Shown here: positions 25,940-38,245 of the stretch, piece by piece
Layout: each line of letters opens with the position of its first letter
How positions within the stretch are numbered: position 1 is the first letter of the stretch
Source of the DNA: Emydura subglobosa
Taxonomy: Eukaryota > Chordata > Testudines > Chelidae
Direction: 5' to 3'
NCBI GenBank assembly: GCA_007922225.1
Contig: ML679961.1
Span: forward strand, 74,412,652-74,476,651
DNA: 64,000 nucleotides
Position numbers and translations under genes: made by a program
The notes under the pieces: generated by a model
Told to the model about the DNA's origin: nothing
The model's input: the letters and a program-made list of their open reading frames with translations, nothing else
Database searches by the model: none

Positions 25940-26340
25940 ATTTGTTGCAGTTTAGCCCCTCTCTTCCACACAAACAGCATCTCACCCTCCCCTAACCCTG
26001 GCTCCACCACAAATGTTCATTCTCTGCTCCTACTCCCATCCCATTGGGCACTTCTAGAGAAAGTCTCATTACTACGTATACTTCCTCCATTACATTTTTA
26101 TTCTCTTCCCTTTCTGTTCTGCCATATTCCATGCCAAACAGCAGTCACTGACTCATCTCCAGATTCACTGACTCCCATGCCCACAGCTGCAATCTCTCAT
26201 TTGTTACCTTTGATGTGCTTTCTTTCCCCTTTCTTTTTTTCCTTTCACAAGAACTGATTGGCTTTCAAAGAGAAGATCTGTCATACTGTCCTTCCTCTCT
26301 CCTCCTCCTCTGACTTATCCGGTATCCTTCATCCTCAATC
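25940..26340. other. Pyrimidine-rich tract, no gene
   Basis: The plus strand is strongly C/T-biased here (e.g. tgtccttcctctctcctcct). No repeat motif or exon is evident. Such tracts can form unusual DNA structures, but nothing else supports a function. Confidence 0.4.
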
Positions 26341-26756
26341 TCCCTTTTTGACCGAAGCGTGAACCATTGTGTATTATGCAGCATTTTGGAACTGAATGTT
26401 CACTGGCCTTTTAAGAGTAATGTCAGAGTTATTCTTATCTCCTTTCTTAGTGATGACAAATAATTTATAAATATTTTCAGCCTCATCTCCAGGCAAAAAT
26501 GAACAAGCCAGTCTGTGTTTTGCTGCTCTGGGTTCAATTTTATTGCAGTCCAAATATGGGGAAACACTCCTTCCATTCAGGATATTTCCTAGGCTTATCA
26601 GACTGAAAGGTTTGTGAAAGATTGAATTTTGACATTTTCGTTTTCCTTTTCTTTATGCCAACCGTTGATTCTGTGATAAAGAATAACTAAAAGAGTTCTG
26701 GAAAACCTTATTGAATTGAGTTAAATAGTATTGAATTAAGTTCAGTATCTTTTGGG

Positions 26757-27356
26757 TATTAAAATGGCCATTGTTTATGTGTTGTTGGGAGATTGTATGT
26801 TATCTTCCCTGGGAGGAAGAGGGATGCTAATTTCTCTGGTTATGAGCCCTTTGAATCCACGCCCTGGAGAGGTTCATGTATTCTAGTTCAAATTGGCTTC
26901 TCCAGGGAACAACAGACAAAAAGAATTTTTGGATAAATAGCATAGTTTTAACAGTTTAAGTTTTAAACAGACTTAGGCCCTTCTTCCTGATCTATCAAAT
27001 GGACAGGATCTCTGGGCCTAATCTTTAGGGAAGGGTTAGAAGAACTTGGTTTACAGAGACCACATAAAACTGTATGCTAGTTCTAAGCTGAGCAACATTG
27101 ACCCCTTTGGGGCTTGAAGGATTACCTTCCCAGACCTCATATTGGAGACCGTTGGGGGATCTCTGGCAAGCTTATTAACAAGTGTGTAGGTTCTCTTATT
27201 GTTTTTAATATATCTTCTTTGCAATGCTTATATGCTAAGAATAAATATGCTTGCATAGGAAGTGCTGGGTGGCAACTTATAATTGTAGCAACTATGCTGT
27301 GTACCTGCTATAAAGAGAAAACAAAGCGTGTTAAGCTGGTCTGCCTTGCAGGGTGA
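26757..27356 (+). mobile_element. LTR-like repeat
   Basis: I recognise this as a common turtle interspersed repeat. Landmarks are 'tattaaaatggcca' near the start, 'aacaacagacaaaaag', 'cctttggggcttgaaggatt', and an AATAAA poly(A) signal at 27240-27245 in 'gctaagaataaatatgcttg'. A weak TATA-like 'cacataaaac' lies at about 27061. The layout is promoter, transcribed part, poly(A) signal, then a short GC-richer end, as in an LTR. Ends and target duplication are not resolved. Confidence 0.5.
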
Positions 27357-27359
27357 ATT

Positions 27360-29280
27360 CATGATAGAGTCAAGAAGCTTTGCAGCCTGGAAATGCTCCT
27401 GTTAGAAAGGAAAGAGATGCATCTCTACCCAAGAGAGATGATGGCTAGGAGAGTCAGAAGCCTCAGTGTGAGTGCCGTTGCTGTTCCATAGAGAGGAATA
27501 CAGGTGCAGTGGCCCTGAATTGTGACAGTGTCAAACAAAGTTTTTGTCAAACTCTCAAAACATTTCAACCCACTCTCCTTAAAGCCTCTCAAGCACCTTT
27601 CCTGATCTCCTCCCATCTGGTTCCTGCTACAGATGTAAAAAAATATACATTTCCTCACAGATACAGCATGGGAGCCTATCTGTCTGCACTTGTGTGGTTA
27701 CTACAGACATAGTCTAAAAGTGATGTGTATAACTCTTCACCCTCATCAAGGTTTGCTTGCTAACGCCACTCCCAGAGGCAAGAAAATGGAAGCATTGGGT
27801 TGTATGGGCGTGTATGGGTGGGTGGGTGAAGGAGATTCATCTGGAACAGAGAATATAGAAAAGGGTAGCAGACTCTATAAAGATACCTTAGTTAGGCATG
27901 TGAACCCAGAGAATTATGTTTTTCATGTCGCAAAATGAAAATAAAAGGCAAAAACCTCCAAGTTCTGAAATGTCATTGGGTCTCGTCAGCCATTTGAGGT
28001 TTTCCTTAACGTTTTTGCTTTATGAATAATGATGCAATTACAGTCTAGACAGCAGGAGTTGCAAGTGGTAAATTTGGAGGAATAGTCCTTGGAAGAAAAA
28101 AAGTAAAATTAGAAAATGTGAAGGTGGTCATAGAAAGAGTAATAAAATTTCAGATGGTGATCCCTCCAAAATCCTCTCATTGTTTCTTTAAAGTTGAGCA
28201 GTACTTAGGTTTTTTTTTTTTTTAATCTGGTAATGCTGAATAACTATGAAATCTTGAGTCAGTCAACAGCCAGTGTATAATCCCTGGGTATATTGACAAT
28301 GCAAATCTATGACTAATAACAATATTTTTCAACCCGTTACATGCTGTAGTTTAGATATTTTTCTTTGTCTGTTGTAAAATTGTAATCTAATTTCAAAATA
28401 TGCTAACGTGACAATCTAATATATTTTTGAAGTTCCTTACCTACATTGTTAAAAATATTGATTCTTGAAATGAAAGAATTAAGATCAAATTTCTTTTAGT
28501 CAACGATGTTCTTTGTTTACTCCTTGAATTTTATTCAGCTTGGAAATTAAACTACACTGATCAGATTCACTTCGTGTTCTAATACACTAATACAACACTA
28601 TTGGATTTGTCTTATGTGAAAGCAACGTATGTCTGTGAGCGAGGAACACTTTCATATGTAAGGGTTTGCACAACCTGGACTAATCAACACTGACTTAAAT
28701 GGCGTTAACCTGGATTTACACCAGTGTAGCTGAAAGTAGAAATTGTTGCAAATTAACTTTTGTAACCTCCTATTTTTTTCAGTAATATTTGAGCTGTATT
28801 TTGAGTCTCAGCTAAACTTCCAAAGCCTATTTAATTTCAGTGTAGCCCTTTCCCTTTAACATAGAAGGCTTTAAAGTCAATTTTTTATTTACTATAATCA
28901 AAAGTTATTCTTTCATGCAATGGACTTATCTAAATTTTAACTACACCTGGCTAGATTTAACTTGAGCTTTTAAATAAAACAAACAAGGAAAAACACTATT
29001 AAAAAAAAAAAGGTGATCAAGTTTACATGCTCATTGAACATAAATACTGTGTTCTGTGTGCATTTATTCTTCTGAAAATAATACAAAACACAGAAAAAAA
29101 ATCTAATCCTCTCACACTTGTTTTAGCCATTAAGATTAAATTAAAGGTTTATATCCTACTAACACATGTCCTTCTGACTCCCATTAGTACCAATAGTAGA
29201 AGGTCACATTTCTCTGTTGGTAAAAGGTCACAAGCAAACTTGGCATTTTATATGTTCACACAAATCTAATAAGTGTTTTG
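27360..29280. other. No gene recognised
   Basis: Unique AT-rich sequence. A poly(T) run lies at about 28210-28223. Near 28686-28735 there is a diverged piece of a dispersed repeat (ggatttacaccagtgtagct). Confidence 0.5.
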
Positions 29281-29284
29281 AGAG

Positions 29285-29950
29285 ATAATCAAAATCATTT
29301 GTGCTGGAGGGGACTTCACATTGGTCATCTAGTCCATCCCCCTTTTATTACAGCAAGAGAGATTTTGTTCAATCATAATAATAATCATAATCATAATAAT
29401 CATAATAATAATAACCACGTCCCATGTTATAGATGAGTGTAAAGTCTACCATTTCCAGGTTTCCAAAGATTGATTCTTCATGGCACCTTGGTGTATTATT
29501 GAACTGTCTTATAATGTTAATCTTAATATATAAACCTACATTTCCACTGCTGCAACACTAACTTAGTATTCCTTTCAGTCCATGTTCACTGATGACAATA
29601 CTTGAGGCCTCTCCTCTTCATGACATAATTTATGGTTTTGTGCACAGTTAGTATGTCTCTTTCCTCAATCCCTCTTTCTCGTGACTAGACTATTCCAGTT
29701 CCTAACTACCCCTTTGTCACAGATCTTATTTTCCAAAGCATTATTTCTTTTTGACATTTTCCTCTTAACTTTTTTCACTTTGGTGATGCATTTTTTTGTA
29801 ATATGGTGTCTTAAATTGACTGCAATATTTCAAACGAGGTCTAGTCAGTGTTTGTTTTGAGGAAACTCCTGTTAATATACCCTATTATGGTACTGGCCTG
29901 TTTTTCATCTACAATCACATATTAGACTCGTGCTATTTATCATCTGCTAT
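29285..29950 (-). repeat. CR1/L3 LINE tail, antisense
   Basis: Starts with 'ggtcatctagtccatccccc', the antisense of the CR1/L3 3' region. Decayed parts of the same 3' region follow, such as 'gtgtcttaaattgactgcaa' and 'aaacgaggtctagtcagtg', which match the usual 'gaggtctgaccag'-type block. An AT-rich microsatellite interrupts it at 29373-29417. No intact frame. Confidence 0.55.
29373..29417. repeat. (ATA/ATC)n microsatellite
   Basis: A compound trinucleotide tract of AAT and AATCAT units about 45 bp long, sitting inside the antisense CR1/L3 relic. Likely polymorphic in length. Confidence 0.8.
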
Positions 29951-29989
29951 GCCCCCCTGCTCAATCTCTGTGATATTACTGCTAGAGCG

Positions 29990-31930
29990 GGTCAGAAAAC
30001 AGTTTTTCCATCCCTCATCCCTTCTTATGTGAATCCCTCTTAATTAGAGTTGGGATGAAGAAACTGTGCTCAGATCCAGAGGTTAAGACAAGGATTTAGG
30101 AACAGGATTCAAGGATGAGTCAGGGATAGGGCTCAGATTTTGTTTGGATGAAATGCCATGAAATGTGACTTGTTTTTGTGAGAGCTCTTCCATTTTTTGC
30201 CACTCTCTTGAGATTTTGTCTATATCCAAATTCAAAGTAGGAAAAAAACAAAAACAAAACCTCTCGTTTTGCAGCTGACCTGGAACACAATCAACAAGAG
30301 TTGGTTCAGAGTCCAGGAATACAAATCCAACACTCCCAACTTCACCGACATTGAAATGGTTCAGAGCTGAGGTTCCATTTTTTTGTCAGCAACTCTGTTC
30401 TACATTTTATTTAGAAATGTAATTATAAAGAAAATGATGATAGCATGCTGTTTGTAATCAAGAAACCTGGGGAGAGTGACATTTTTTTTTAAAAGGGGAC
30501 TCAAACCATTCTCAGAATTTCCATATGCAACATGTGAGCAGATCCTTTTTGCACACAGAATTCTATTATTTGGGTATTTGCAGAACTGCACATGTAAATT
30601 TTGGAGCTGGTTTGTGGCTCATTAGACAATTTGGCTTGAATAACTGGTTTGGATTAATTCAGGGAAATTGTTTTATAAGGCTTTGATAATTTGTTAGACA
30701 TACTTGAAAAATCATTCTAGAATTGTCTTAGCTTGTGGTGTGTAGGTATGGGATTTATAGGTTTGAATCCTATTTGTATTAACAAGAGTTGTATGCATAA
30801 GTCTCAGCCTTGAAGACAGTACACTTCGCAGTCTATCTCCTACAACAGTTACAGTTTAAAGCAACCATAAATGGAATCAGACCAAAACTCCTGATAAGAA
30901 ACTCCCTATATTTCCAGGTGATCAAAATTCAAATCTGGACCTGAATTCTGGCTGGGACTTTCAATAGAGCATAGGGGGTAACCTTCAATAGAGAATAGGG
31001 GTAATCAATGGAAGTCAGTCACCTAGCTCCTCTCTGCTGCTTTGAAAATTCCAGTTCGTTTGATGTGAGTCCATCTCTAAAACTAAGTTATTTTGGGGTA
31101 AAATCATCCCTGTTGTAACTTCATTGTAGTTTATGTAGTCACCAGGAAGAAATGTTTGGCCTTGTATTTTTAACCCAGTCTTTGACTTGCAGCATAAATT
31201 ATTAATGACAATATTGCCCTTAAAATAAAACATTTAAAGTATTGAAGAAGTGAATAAGTAATTGAGTAATTGAATAATACATTTGAAGTATGAATGCATA
31301 AGTTATATCCTAAGAATATTGAAGTGCCAGCATATCATGGTAAAAGTCAAACAATCAATGACAAAGACTAATTGTAAGCTCCCCTTAAAACACTTTATGT
31401 GCTTCTTGCAATGCCAGTAGAATGCCTTTTCTGTTCTCCAGGGTTGCTGAAAATATTCCAGGCATTTAAACACATGGCAACTATTTCCTCTGCACATTGC
31501 ACAGCTAATGCATCTTTTATTTTTCTGTAGCAAATTTAAAATCATGGTTGGCTAACTGATACATAAATAGTATGGTGACTGGTGCTCAATAAATATAGCA
31601 GATAGATTGATAGATGATAGATATTGCAATGAATTATGGTGAAGTATTTAACTGTTTCTGTCTATATTATTTCCTTACTGTGGTAACCGCAATATCTAGC
31701 TCTGTGATTTTGTCAGCTCTTATAAGCTAAGCAAGTTCAAGCCTGGCAGATATTTTGACCTCCAAGAAAACACCTAAATGCTTCAGGAAGGTGGTGTTAA
31801 ATCATAATTGACATGGGAATGTTGTCTCTGCTATGATTGCAGAATTGGGCCTATAGTTTTCAAAAGGACTTTGGGATCTAGCTAAGGCTCTATTTGAATT
31901 GTGGGATGATTGTCAAAAAACTGTGACTGA
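29990..31930. other. No gene recognised
   Basis: Unique AT-rich sequence; a weak imperfect tandem of GATA-type units lies near 31598-31622. No exon, RNA gene or confident repeat. Confidence 0.5.
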
Positions 31931-31933
31931 GCT

Positions 31934-32035
31934 GTGGACAAGCCATGGTAAATTGCGGAAAAGAAATAACGGACTTTATTCCTTGCGGTAATAAAGCGAA
32001 TGATTGCTTTTCCACAATTTTCCGCTGTTGGCCAC
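31934..32035. repeat. Imperfect palindromic (hairpin) repeat
   Basis: The left arm at 31950-31980 (aaattgcggaaaag ... ggactttatt) pairs with the right arm at 31990-32020 (aataaagcg ... cttttccacaattt) around a 9-base loop. Pairing continues outwards more loosely to 31934 and 32035 (gtggacaagcc and ggccac). It looks like a miniature inverted-repeat element or an ancient hairpin element; the motif 'taataaagcgaa' may be family-specific. There is no coding potential. Confidence 0.55.
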
Positions 32036-32998
32036 CCAGGTTGAGAGAAGAGGCTCCTGCTGTCAGCTGCCTGGGGCTGGGAGCAGGGGCTTATCCTGTA
32101 TTCAGAAATCTGTCTACATAATCAATCTATCTGCTTAGCTAGGTTCTTGGTTGTAGATTATACAGTGAATGGAGTAGACATAAATATTGCATAGATACCC
32201 TCCAAAAAGTAGCAGCATATACTGTGTAAGACATTTCACTTGTTTTATGAAGGTACATCCATTCGTTTATTAATAAAATAACATTGCTGTATGAAATGCA
32301 TACGTTATCCAGAACAGAAGTATGACAGATTTGCCCATTGAAACACACATCTGCTCTAAGCTTTTCAGGGACTTGTTGTTCTGTCCATGCCATTTCCGCC
32401 TCCTATCCCCCAAATTAATCTTGTTTTACCATAACAATGACCGGTCATTGCTGCTGCATTCAGCTAAAATAGGAGCAATTTACCTTTCTGGCCATTTTCT
32501 TTTCCTGAATGTCAAAATTGTAAATTTTACCCGTTTTGTTGTTAAACAATTTATTGAACTCACATTCAAACAGTGTGACTGTACACCATTTCCTTTTGTA
32601 AAATTACATATTCACCCTTCTGATATATGCTGGGAATGTGAGCATGTTTTCAGCCAAACATAATATCTGACTTTTGTTATTTTCAGTTGGTGTATTTGGG
32701 AGGCTAATAAACAATATTCTTGTGCTAGCAGGAACTATGTTGTGACAGCTTAGAAAAAATACATGGTGGGAAAACTGCCTGCCTTTATGAAATGCTCTTC
32801 AAATTTGCAAGCCTGAGATACACCTAATTAAAGTCAATGTCAAAATGAAAAGTACTAGAAAATCTCCATGAATTTGAGACATCGTGTGAGTCAGTGACTG
32901 AATGAGAAGATGTTCACCAGAGACTGAATCTTAGAAATAAACAAAATGATCTGCCACTGCATACCATTGATTGGTAGAAGAGATACTAAAAGACACAG

Positions 32999-33068
32999 GG
33001 TGAAAGTCTGGCCTCATTGTAGTCAATGGAAGTTTTGCTACTGACTTTGGCGGAGCTGGAATTTCACC
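32999..33068. repeat. Short palindrome of the GTCAATGG family
   Basis: Left arm 'ggtgaaagtctggcctcatt' plus 'gtagtcaatgg' pairs imperfectly with a right arm ending 'gctggaatttcacc'. Related palindromes lie at 36832-36896, 38106-38172 and 51880-51950. Confidence 0.5.
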
Positions 33069-34730
33069 TGTACAGTAGGTCTTTTCACTACAGAAATATA
33101 GAAAATGCCCAAACAGTATTTAAACAATATTTGTATGTACCATCTGCTATTGTCCCCCTTCAGCAGGATTTTGTGTTTGCCTTTGTTAACAGGGGCTCCC
33201 TTTCCCAGCACAGTTCACTGAAATGTTTTGTTTTACAAAAATGCCATCTTCATCAAAATCTAAGTATTTTTAATAAAGTATTGACTTCAACAAAACTTTA
33301 TTTAGAAAAAAAAAAACAAGCACTTTGATAATGTTGAAACATCGTGTTTTCACATTTTTGAAACAAAAAGTTTCAAAAATTAAATTATTTTCTTAAAATA
33401 TAAAACATTTTTTAAAAAACCTTTAAAAGGGTCAAAATCGGACTGGATTTTTTTTTATCAGAACTAAATGTTTTGATTTTTTTTTAAATTTTTATTTTCT
33501 TTTATTCCATTTTTGAATTAAAAGAATTTTGAAATCGTGGAATGTCCCATCAGATGAAAAATCCAGTCCCCACCCATCTGTAGAGGGGGTCGTATTGTAC
33601 TTTGTAAAAAGCTATCGTAGATTTCACCCCCGATAGTTCAGCAAGAGACGGGTGATCCTGAGGAGCTGTGTTTCAGATGGGTGTCTCCAAGGCACTGAGA
33701 GTTTCTCCTGGATTATTGGGATTTAGCCTCATCCCTTTCTCAGGACTGTGCCTGAAGCCGCAATATAGTTTATGGGCAGGTGTTGCCTCCCTCTATCTTG
33801 GTAAATAGACATTCCTCAGCCATACGCACACTGCATAGTTTGTCCAGTGCAGCAATCCCAACACTTGTACTCTGAAAATATCCATTTTTATGCCCCAGCA
33901 TTGCAAACACTTAGGTACCTATGCATATTTACTCCCATGAGTAACATTAGGCACATACAGATCATGTTTGCCGGATTGGGATTAAATCAGTGCATGAATG
34001 CTGTGTTGCACGTAGAAGGGTTTTTGTTTGTTTTTGCCAATAAATATATATTTCCATAGTGTATAATGATAATATTTACCGAAAAATAATGGTGAGGGGC
34101 AAAATCTCTTTTCTTTAAACCTAAAAAAATTATGAAGAAAAGAACATGCAATTGTTTTACGTTGCCTTTTTAATTCCTGTTCAAAACAATAAATATATAA
34201 AAAAAGGCTATCGGTGTGGAAGTCTGCAGTGTCCCATGATGATGGGAAAAGATAAAAGGGAAATCAAATAAAATAAAAAGTAATAGTTTGAAATAACTTG
34301 GTGAAATACACATGATATTTCTGAAAGATACTGTGTTTCCAGAAGTTTATGTAAGCTTCTTCAATAGTATTATTATTTTTATATGCCTCCTAGATACAAC
34401 TAGAAAAAGCCTCTTCTCCCAAATATGTGCATCTATTAAAATGTGTATTACTCAGGGAGGGCAAATCAAAGTCATTGTAGTCCAAACTATTAAAAAAGCA
34501 AGTGAAGTCTAAGCTCTCTTAACAAGGTTAATATATGACTTGCTTTAAAAAAATATATCTATAATGGCCAACCTGACCTCTAAAGCATTTCCTACCAGGA
34601 TGCCTACAGAAAGCATCAATCTGACAATGACTAGACAAGTGGTGAGCAATACTGCTACTGATTAGCTTCTTACAACTACAAATTGTGCACACATTTAGTC
34701 TATGTGAAAGTGTGCTCTCTTTACTGGTCC
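33069..34730. other. No gene recognised; A/T runs
   Basis: 33290-33540 has many A and T runs of 8-11 bases and fragments resembling 'tttcaaaa' repeats. 33585-33800 is a little more CpG-containing, but without a promoter-like structure or exon. Confidence 0.45.
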
Positions 34731-34737
34731 TCTCCTT

Positions 34738-34912
34738 CCCACCTTTTGTTTATTTGTTTCACTCGTCTATTGTATCTTGTTTTTATGACTGTAGAGACTT
34801 AGGAGCAGAGATTATTTTTTAACTTTATGCCTGTATAATGCTTAGCACAATGGGGCCCTGATCTAGCTGCTGCCCTAGTCACGCCTGTAATATAAATAAT
34901 GAATTCTAATAA
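34738..34912 (+). repeat. SINE tail (same family as 12.06-12.30 kb)
   Basis: Contains 'taatgcttagcacaatgggg' followed by 'ccctgatctagctgctgcc' and a short A-rich end, collinear with the tail of the SINE at 12055-12296. The head is not recognisable. Confidence 0.6.
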
Positions 34913-36730
34913 TTGTATAAATTAGCTGATACGAATGGGGAAAGTCCCCGTATGTTCTGAAGTATCAGCATATATTCAAGATGAATACCTGACAGGAAAT
35001 ATCTTCTAATTCCCATCAAAATGGCATGGAAACAGAGGCAAGTTGCTAGCATATCAGTAGGAATGGTAGTAGGAAACTGCTACCTCAAATTAACCATTTT
35101 AAATTCTACTTATTTTTTATTTAACATGACCTTTAAATCTGTTAATAAAATGACAGCAGCTCTGGTTGTGTTGATGTTAGTTTAATATCCCTATGACAAT
35201 AAAAAATGGACCCAGGCTCTGGGCTATGTCACTTGCTGGTGAATTAGATAAATCTTAAAGTTTATTTTCTCACTGTATACTTAGCTTTTGCAGTTACCCT
35301 TAAGACATTAATCTATTGAAAAAGAGAAGATATCATCTTTCAGGAGAAACATGTCATAAATATTTTGATAAAGTATTTGTAATCCTCAAAAACAGATGGC
35401 TGTTCCATAAAGATTGTCAGCTGAGAAGGTTTTGTGACAGAAACATATTAAATAACTGCATTTTAGGGGAAGGGGACTGAACCTCACAATCAGATGCATT
35501 TTGCTATTAATCAATCAGTTGTCTGACAGCTGGAGCACCCTGGTCCTATTTTGATTGTCTTGCACTATTTCTGACTAATAAATCCAGCAAAAGATACAAT
35601 TGGATGAATGGAGAGAATTAAAAAAATCAGAACAGTAGGTGAGGGATCGCATGGGGGCAACTAATACAGACATGTACACATACAAAACCACAGGACCCTA
35701 TTCAGAGACAGAGAGAGATTGATATTGTTTGGGTCAAAACACCAGTAGCTAGCCAATACCCAAGAGTAAATAAGGTACTATAAATAGTAAAGAATAACCT
35801 TTGGACAGGCAACTTTTAATATCTGAGATTGCACAAACTCTTTGAGGCATCTCATATATATGTCAAAGACAAAGAGTGATGTTATTGAACCTTCTGGCCC
35901 ACAAGGCTCGTTACTGAGTTGCTGTGTGGATTCTTGATGAGTAGGAACAAGGATCTATCTGCAAGGGTAGCTATGTAATGGAGTGGTAGTTTGCAAAATG
36001 ATTTGTGTCGAGTGTGGGTTTCTTTAAAATTGGCTTTGACGGTTGCATTTACCAGAGTGGCTTGGAGGGAGCTATGAAGGGCAAAGATCGTTTTCACAGG
36101 TGCTGAGCCAGACATCCCTCAGGACTTTGAGAATTTCTCTTTTGGTGATTCACACAAACTCCATCAAAGACAGTTGACTTCCCCAGTGCGCTTGCTTCTG
36201 GCTTGTCTTTCACCCTCCTTGAAAAGCTGATCTTCTTGATGATGCAATCCAAGCATCTGAAGAACCTAAATAACTTCTATCTTTTTATTACAATAAAGGG
36301 AAATTATTAGTACTATGGCGAGAAGGAGGAATCAGATCAAAGATATCAGAATCCACTCCAATATTATTAGAGAGCCAAACGTGGGGATGTCCAATCTGCA
36401 CACGCAATTCCCACTGATGCCTGTAAGAGTTACACTCCTGTTTGCTTGAAGGCAATTTTTGTCCCAGAGTATTGAATCGAAGACCAGCAAAATCATAGAC
36501 TCACAGCCTCCAGTTACATTGTGTTGCTTCCCAGGCTTTCCATTTTTTAAAGACTAAAACTGTAAACTTCTGGGCACCCTAAACTTGAATTAAAAAAATG
36601 GAACTGAGGTTATTAGGACCTCACACCTTTGGGCCCTTGTTTTTAAAGGCCAGTTAGATCCTTTTACTATAGCAAACACAAGTGCAAATATTCACAGAAA
36701 TTTATTAAGCATGCATATTCATAACCAATT
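34913..36730. other. No gene recognised
   Basis: Unique AT-rich sequence without exon, RNA gene or confident repeat. The 77-codon minus frame at 35882-36115 has no recognisable motif. Confidence 0.45.
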
Positions 36731-36734
36731 ATTT

Positions 36735-36952
36735 TACCTGTTTCATGTGAGACAAGCCGAGGGGGAAATCAATTCTGTGACTACATTAGCATTCCAGTGC
36801 TTTAGGTAAGGGTTACAATATTACTTCATGGACCTAATCCTGCCCCCATTGAAGTCAATGGGAGTTTGGGCACTGACTGTAATGGGAGCAGCATCCTGCA
36901 CAATGTTTGCTCTTATGGAACTGTTACAAGAGAAACACATGTTGGTAAAATA
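36735..36952 (+). repeat. Diverged direct repeat, copy 1
   Basis: About 220 bp, collinear with 38018-38245. Shared blocks in order are 'catgtgagacaag', 'acattagcattccagtgctt', 'aggtaagggttacaat', 'atggacctaatcctgc', the palindrome 'cattgaagtcaatgggagtt ... cactgactgtaatgggagcag', and 'acatgttggt'. The palindrome in the middle belongs to a dispersed family, but the matching flanks show the two copies share more than that. Confidence 0.6.
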
Positions 36953-37303
36953 TTGCATGCACGGTAATTCTTTAACAAAAATGGAAATAGAGCTTACAAA
37001 TGGCTTTGTATCATTAAAATGTTGTACAGACATTAATCCATTTTTTCATTAACTTAGTCAGAAATCAATGGAAACACACTGCAAATAAACATTCCAGACA
37101 CACACACACAAAAGTCCTGGCAGCCAAAAAAAAGAAATGGACCCACTATTCCCTGCATTCTATTATCAGTGAGTGGGACAGATACAGAAAGACCTATGTC
37201 AGTTTGAGAAGACAGGTTGTTTTGTGTGTCAAACAAGTACTTAGCGTGTCAAGGCCTTGATGCACTCAGTGTCAAGACAAGCTTTTGTGCTTTTTTTTGC
37301 CGT

Positions 37304-37531
37304 TTATACTAGGGGATTGTCAAAGTAATTGTGTCCAATGTTGATGCCAGGTTCATCTAATTCTGCATGTCCATCTGGGAGCCCTGCAGCTATTGCTGTG
37401 GGTTCAGAAAGATATTCTGTGTGGAGATGAAAGGGGAATAAAGCGGGATAAATGGTACGGAAAAATGTATCTTTCACTCTCCTGTTAAATACTTTTTCAG
37501 TTATGATCCCACCCTTCCATCCACATAACAC
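37304..37531 (-). other. Unassigned 75-codon open frame
   Basis: An ATG-initiated minus-strand frame with a mixed, protein-like composition (…HTEYLSEPTAIAAG…, ending NYFDNPLV). I do not recognise the family. No pyrimidine-tract plus AG acceptor is evident upstream and no promoter is seen. A chance frame is the simplest reading; a terminal exon of an unknown gene or a conserved non-coding block cannot be excluded. Confidence 0.15.
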
Positions 37532-38017
37532 CAGCTTATATTACCTTGCAGATGTGTAACTTGCGATCATTTATATGACCTCTGAATTTGGCTTACAGTC
37601 CATATAGGACTAGAGAACTACGCTACATTTCAGACCTTGCATAAATTAAGACCTTTGCAGTCATAAGACCATTTACCTGGTGCACTTAGTTTAACTATTC
37701 CAGGAGGACTGTAAATGACCTAAGTTGTTGAGTGTAACAACAGAATACATTCAACATAGCTCTGGGAAGGCATATTGTACTCTTGTGTTTTACCTCTATT
37801 TATTTATTTATTTTTAAGAGCCAATAGATTTGGCGCTTCTACTGTTTATAAGGAGTAATGGCTGGTATGAGCTTTGCTTTTATTTATTGTCACTTGCCTG
37901 CTTCTTTGAGATCTCTAGAATGGGAGAATGTTATTTCTTTGAAAGAAGATAATGAGTGAATAATGCTTCTCCGACAATTTTTAAAGTGATTGTTTTCTCT
38001 CTAATTTCTGATGCACC

Positions 38018-38245
38018 TTTTTTCATGAGAGACAGGCCTTGGGGCGAATCAATAATGTGAACACATTAGCATCCCAATGCCTTAGGCAAGGGTTACAGCA
38101 TTAGACAATGGACCAAATCCTGCTGTCATTGAAGTGAATGGGAGTTTTGGCATTGATTTCAATGGAAGTAGCGTTCAGAATGATGTTTGTTTGACATTAT
38201 TGAAATGTTAAAAGAAAAAACACAAATACAACACGTTGGTGAGAT
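38018..38245 (+). repeat. Diverged direct repeat, copy 2
   Basis: Second copy of the 36735-36952 unit, 1.28 kb further on in the same orientation. Shared order: 'catgagagacagg', 'acattagcatcccaatgcct', 'aggcaagggttacagca', 'atggaccaaatcctgc', the 'cattgaagtgaatgggagtt' palindrome, and 'acacgttggt'. It ends about 130 bp before the PLE at 38378. Confidence 0.6.

Noticed and set aside
29373..29417. Possible CRISPR-like array
   Set aside because: It is a simple trinucleotide microsatellite with no spacers; a vertebrate genome would not be expected to have CRISPR.
31934..32035. Possible microRNA precursor
   Set aside because: The hairpin is close in size, but pairing has bulges and the arms look like a miniature element; no evidence for processing. 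Kept only as a hairpin repeat.
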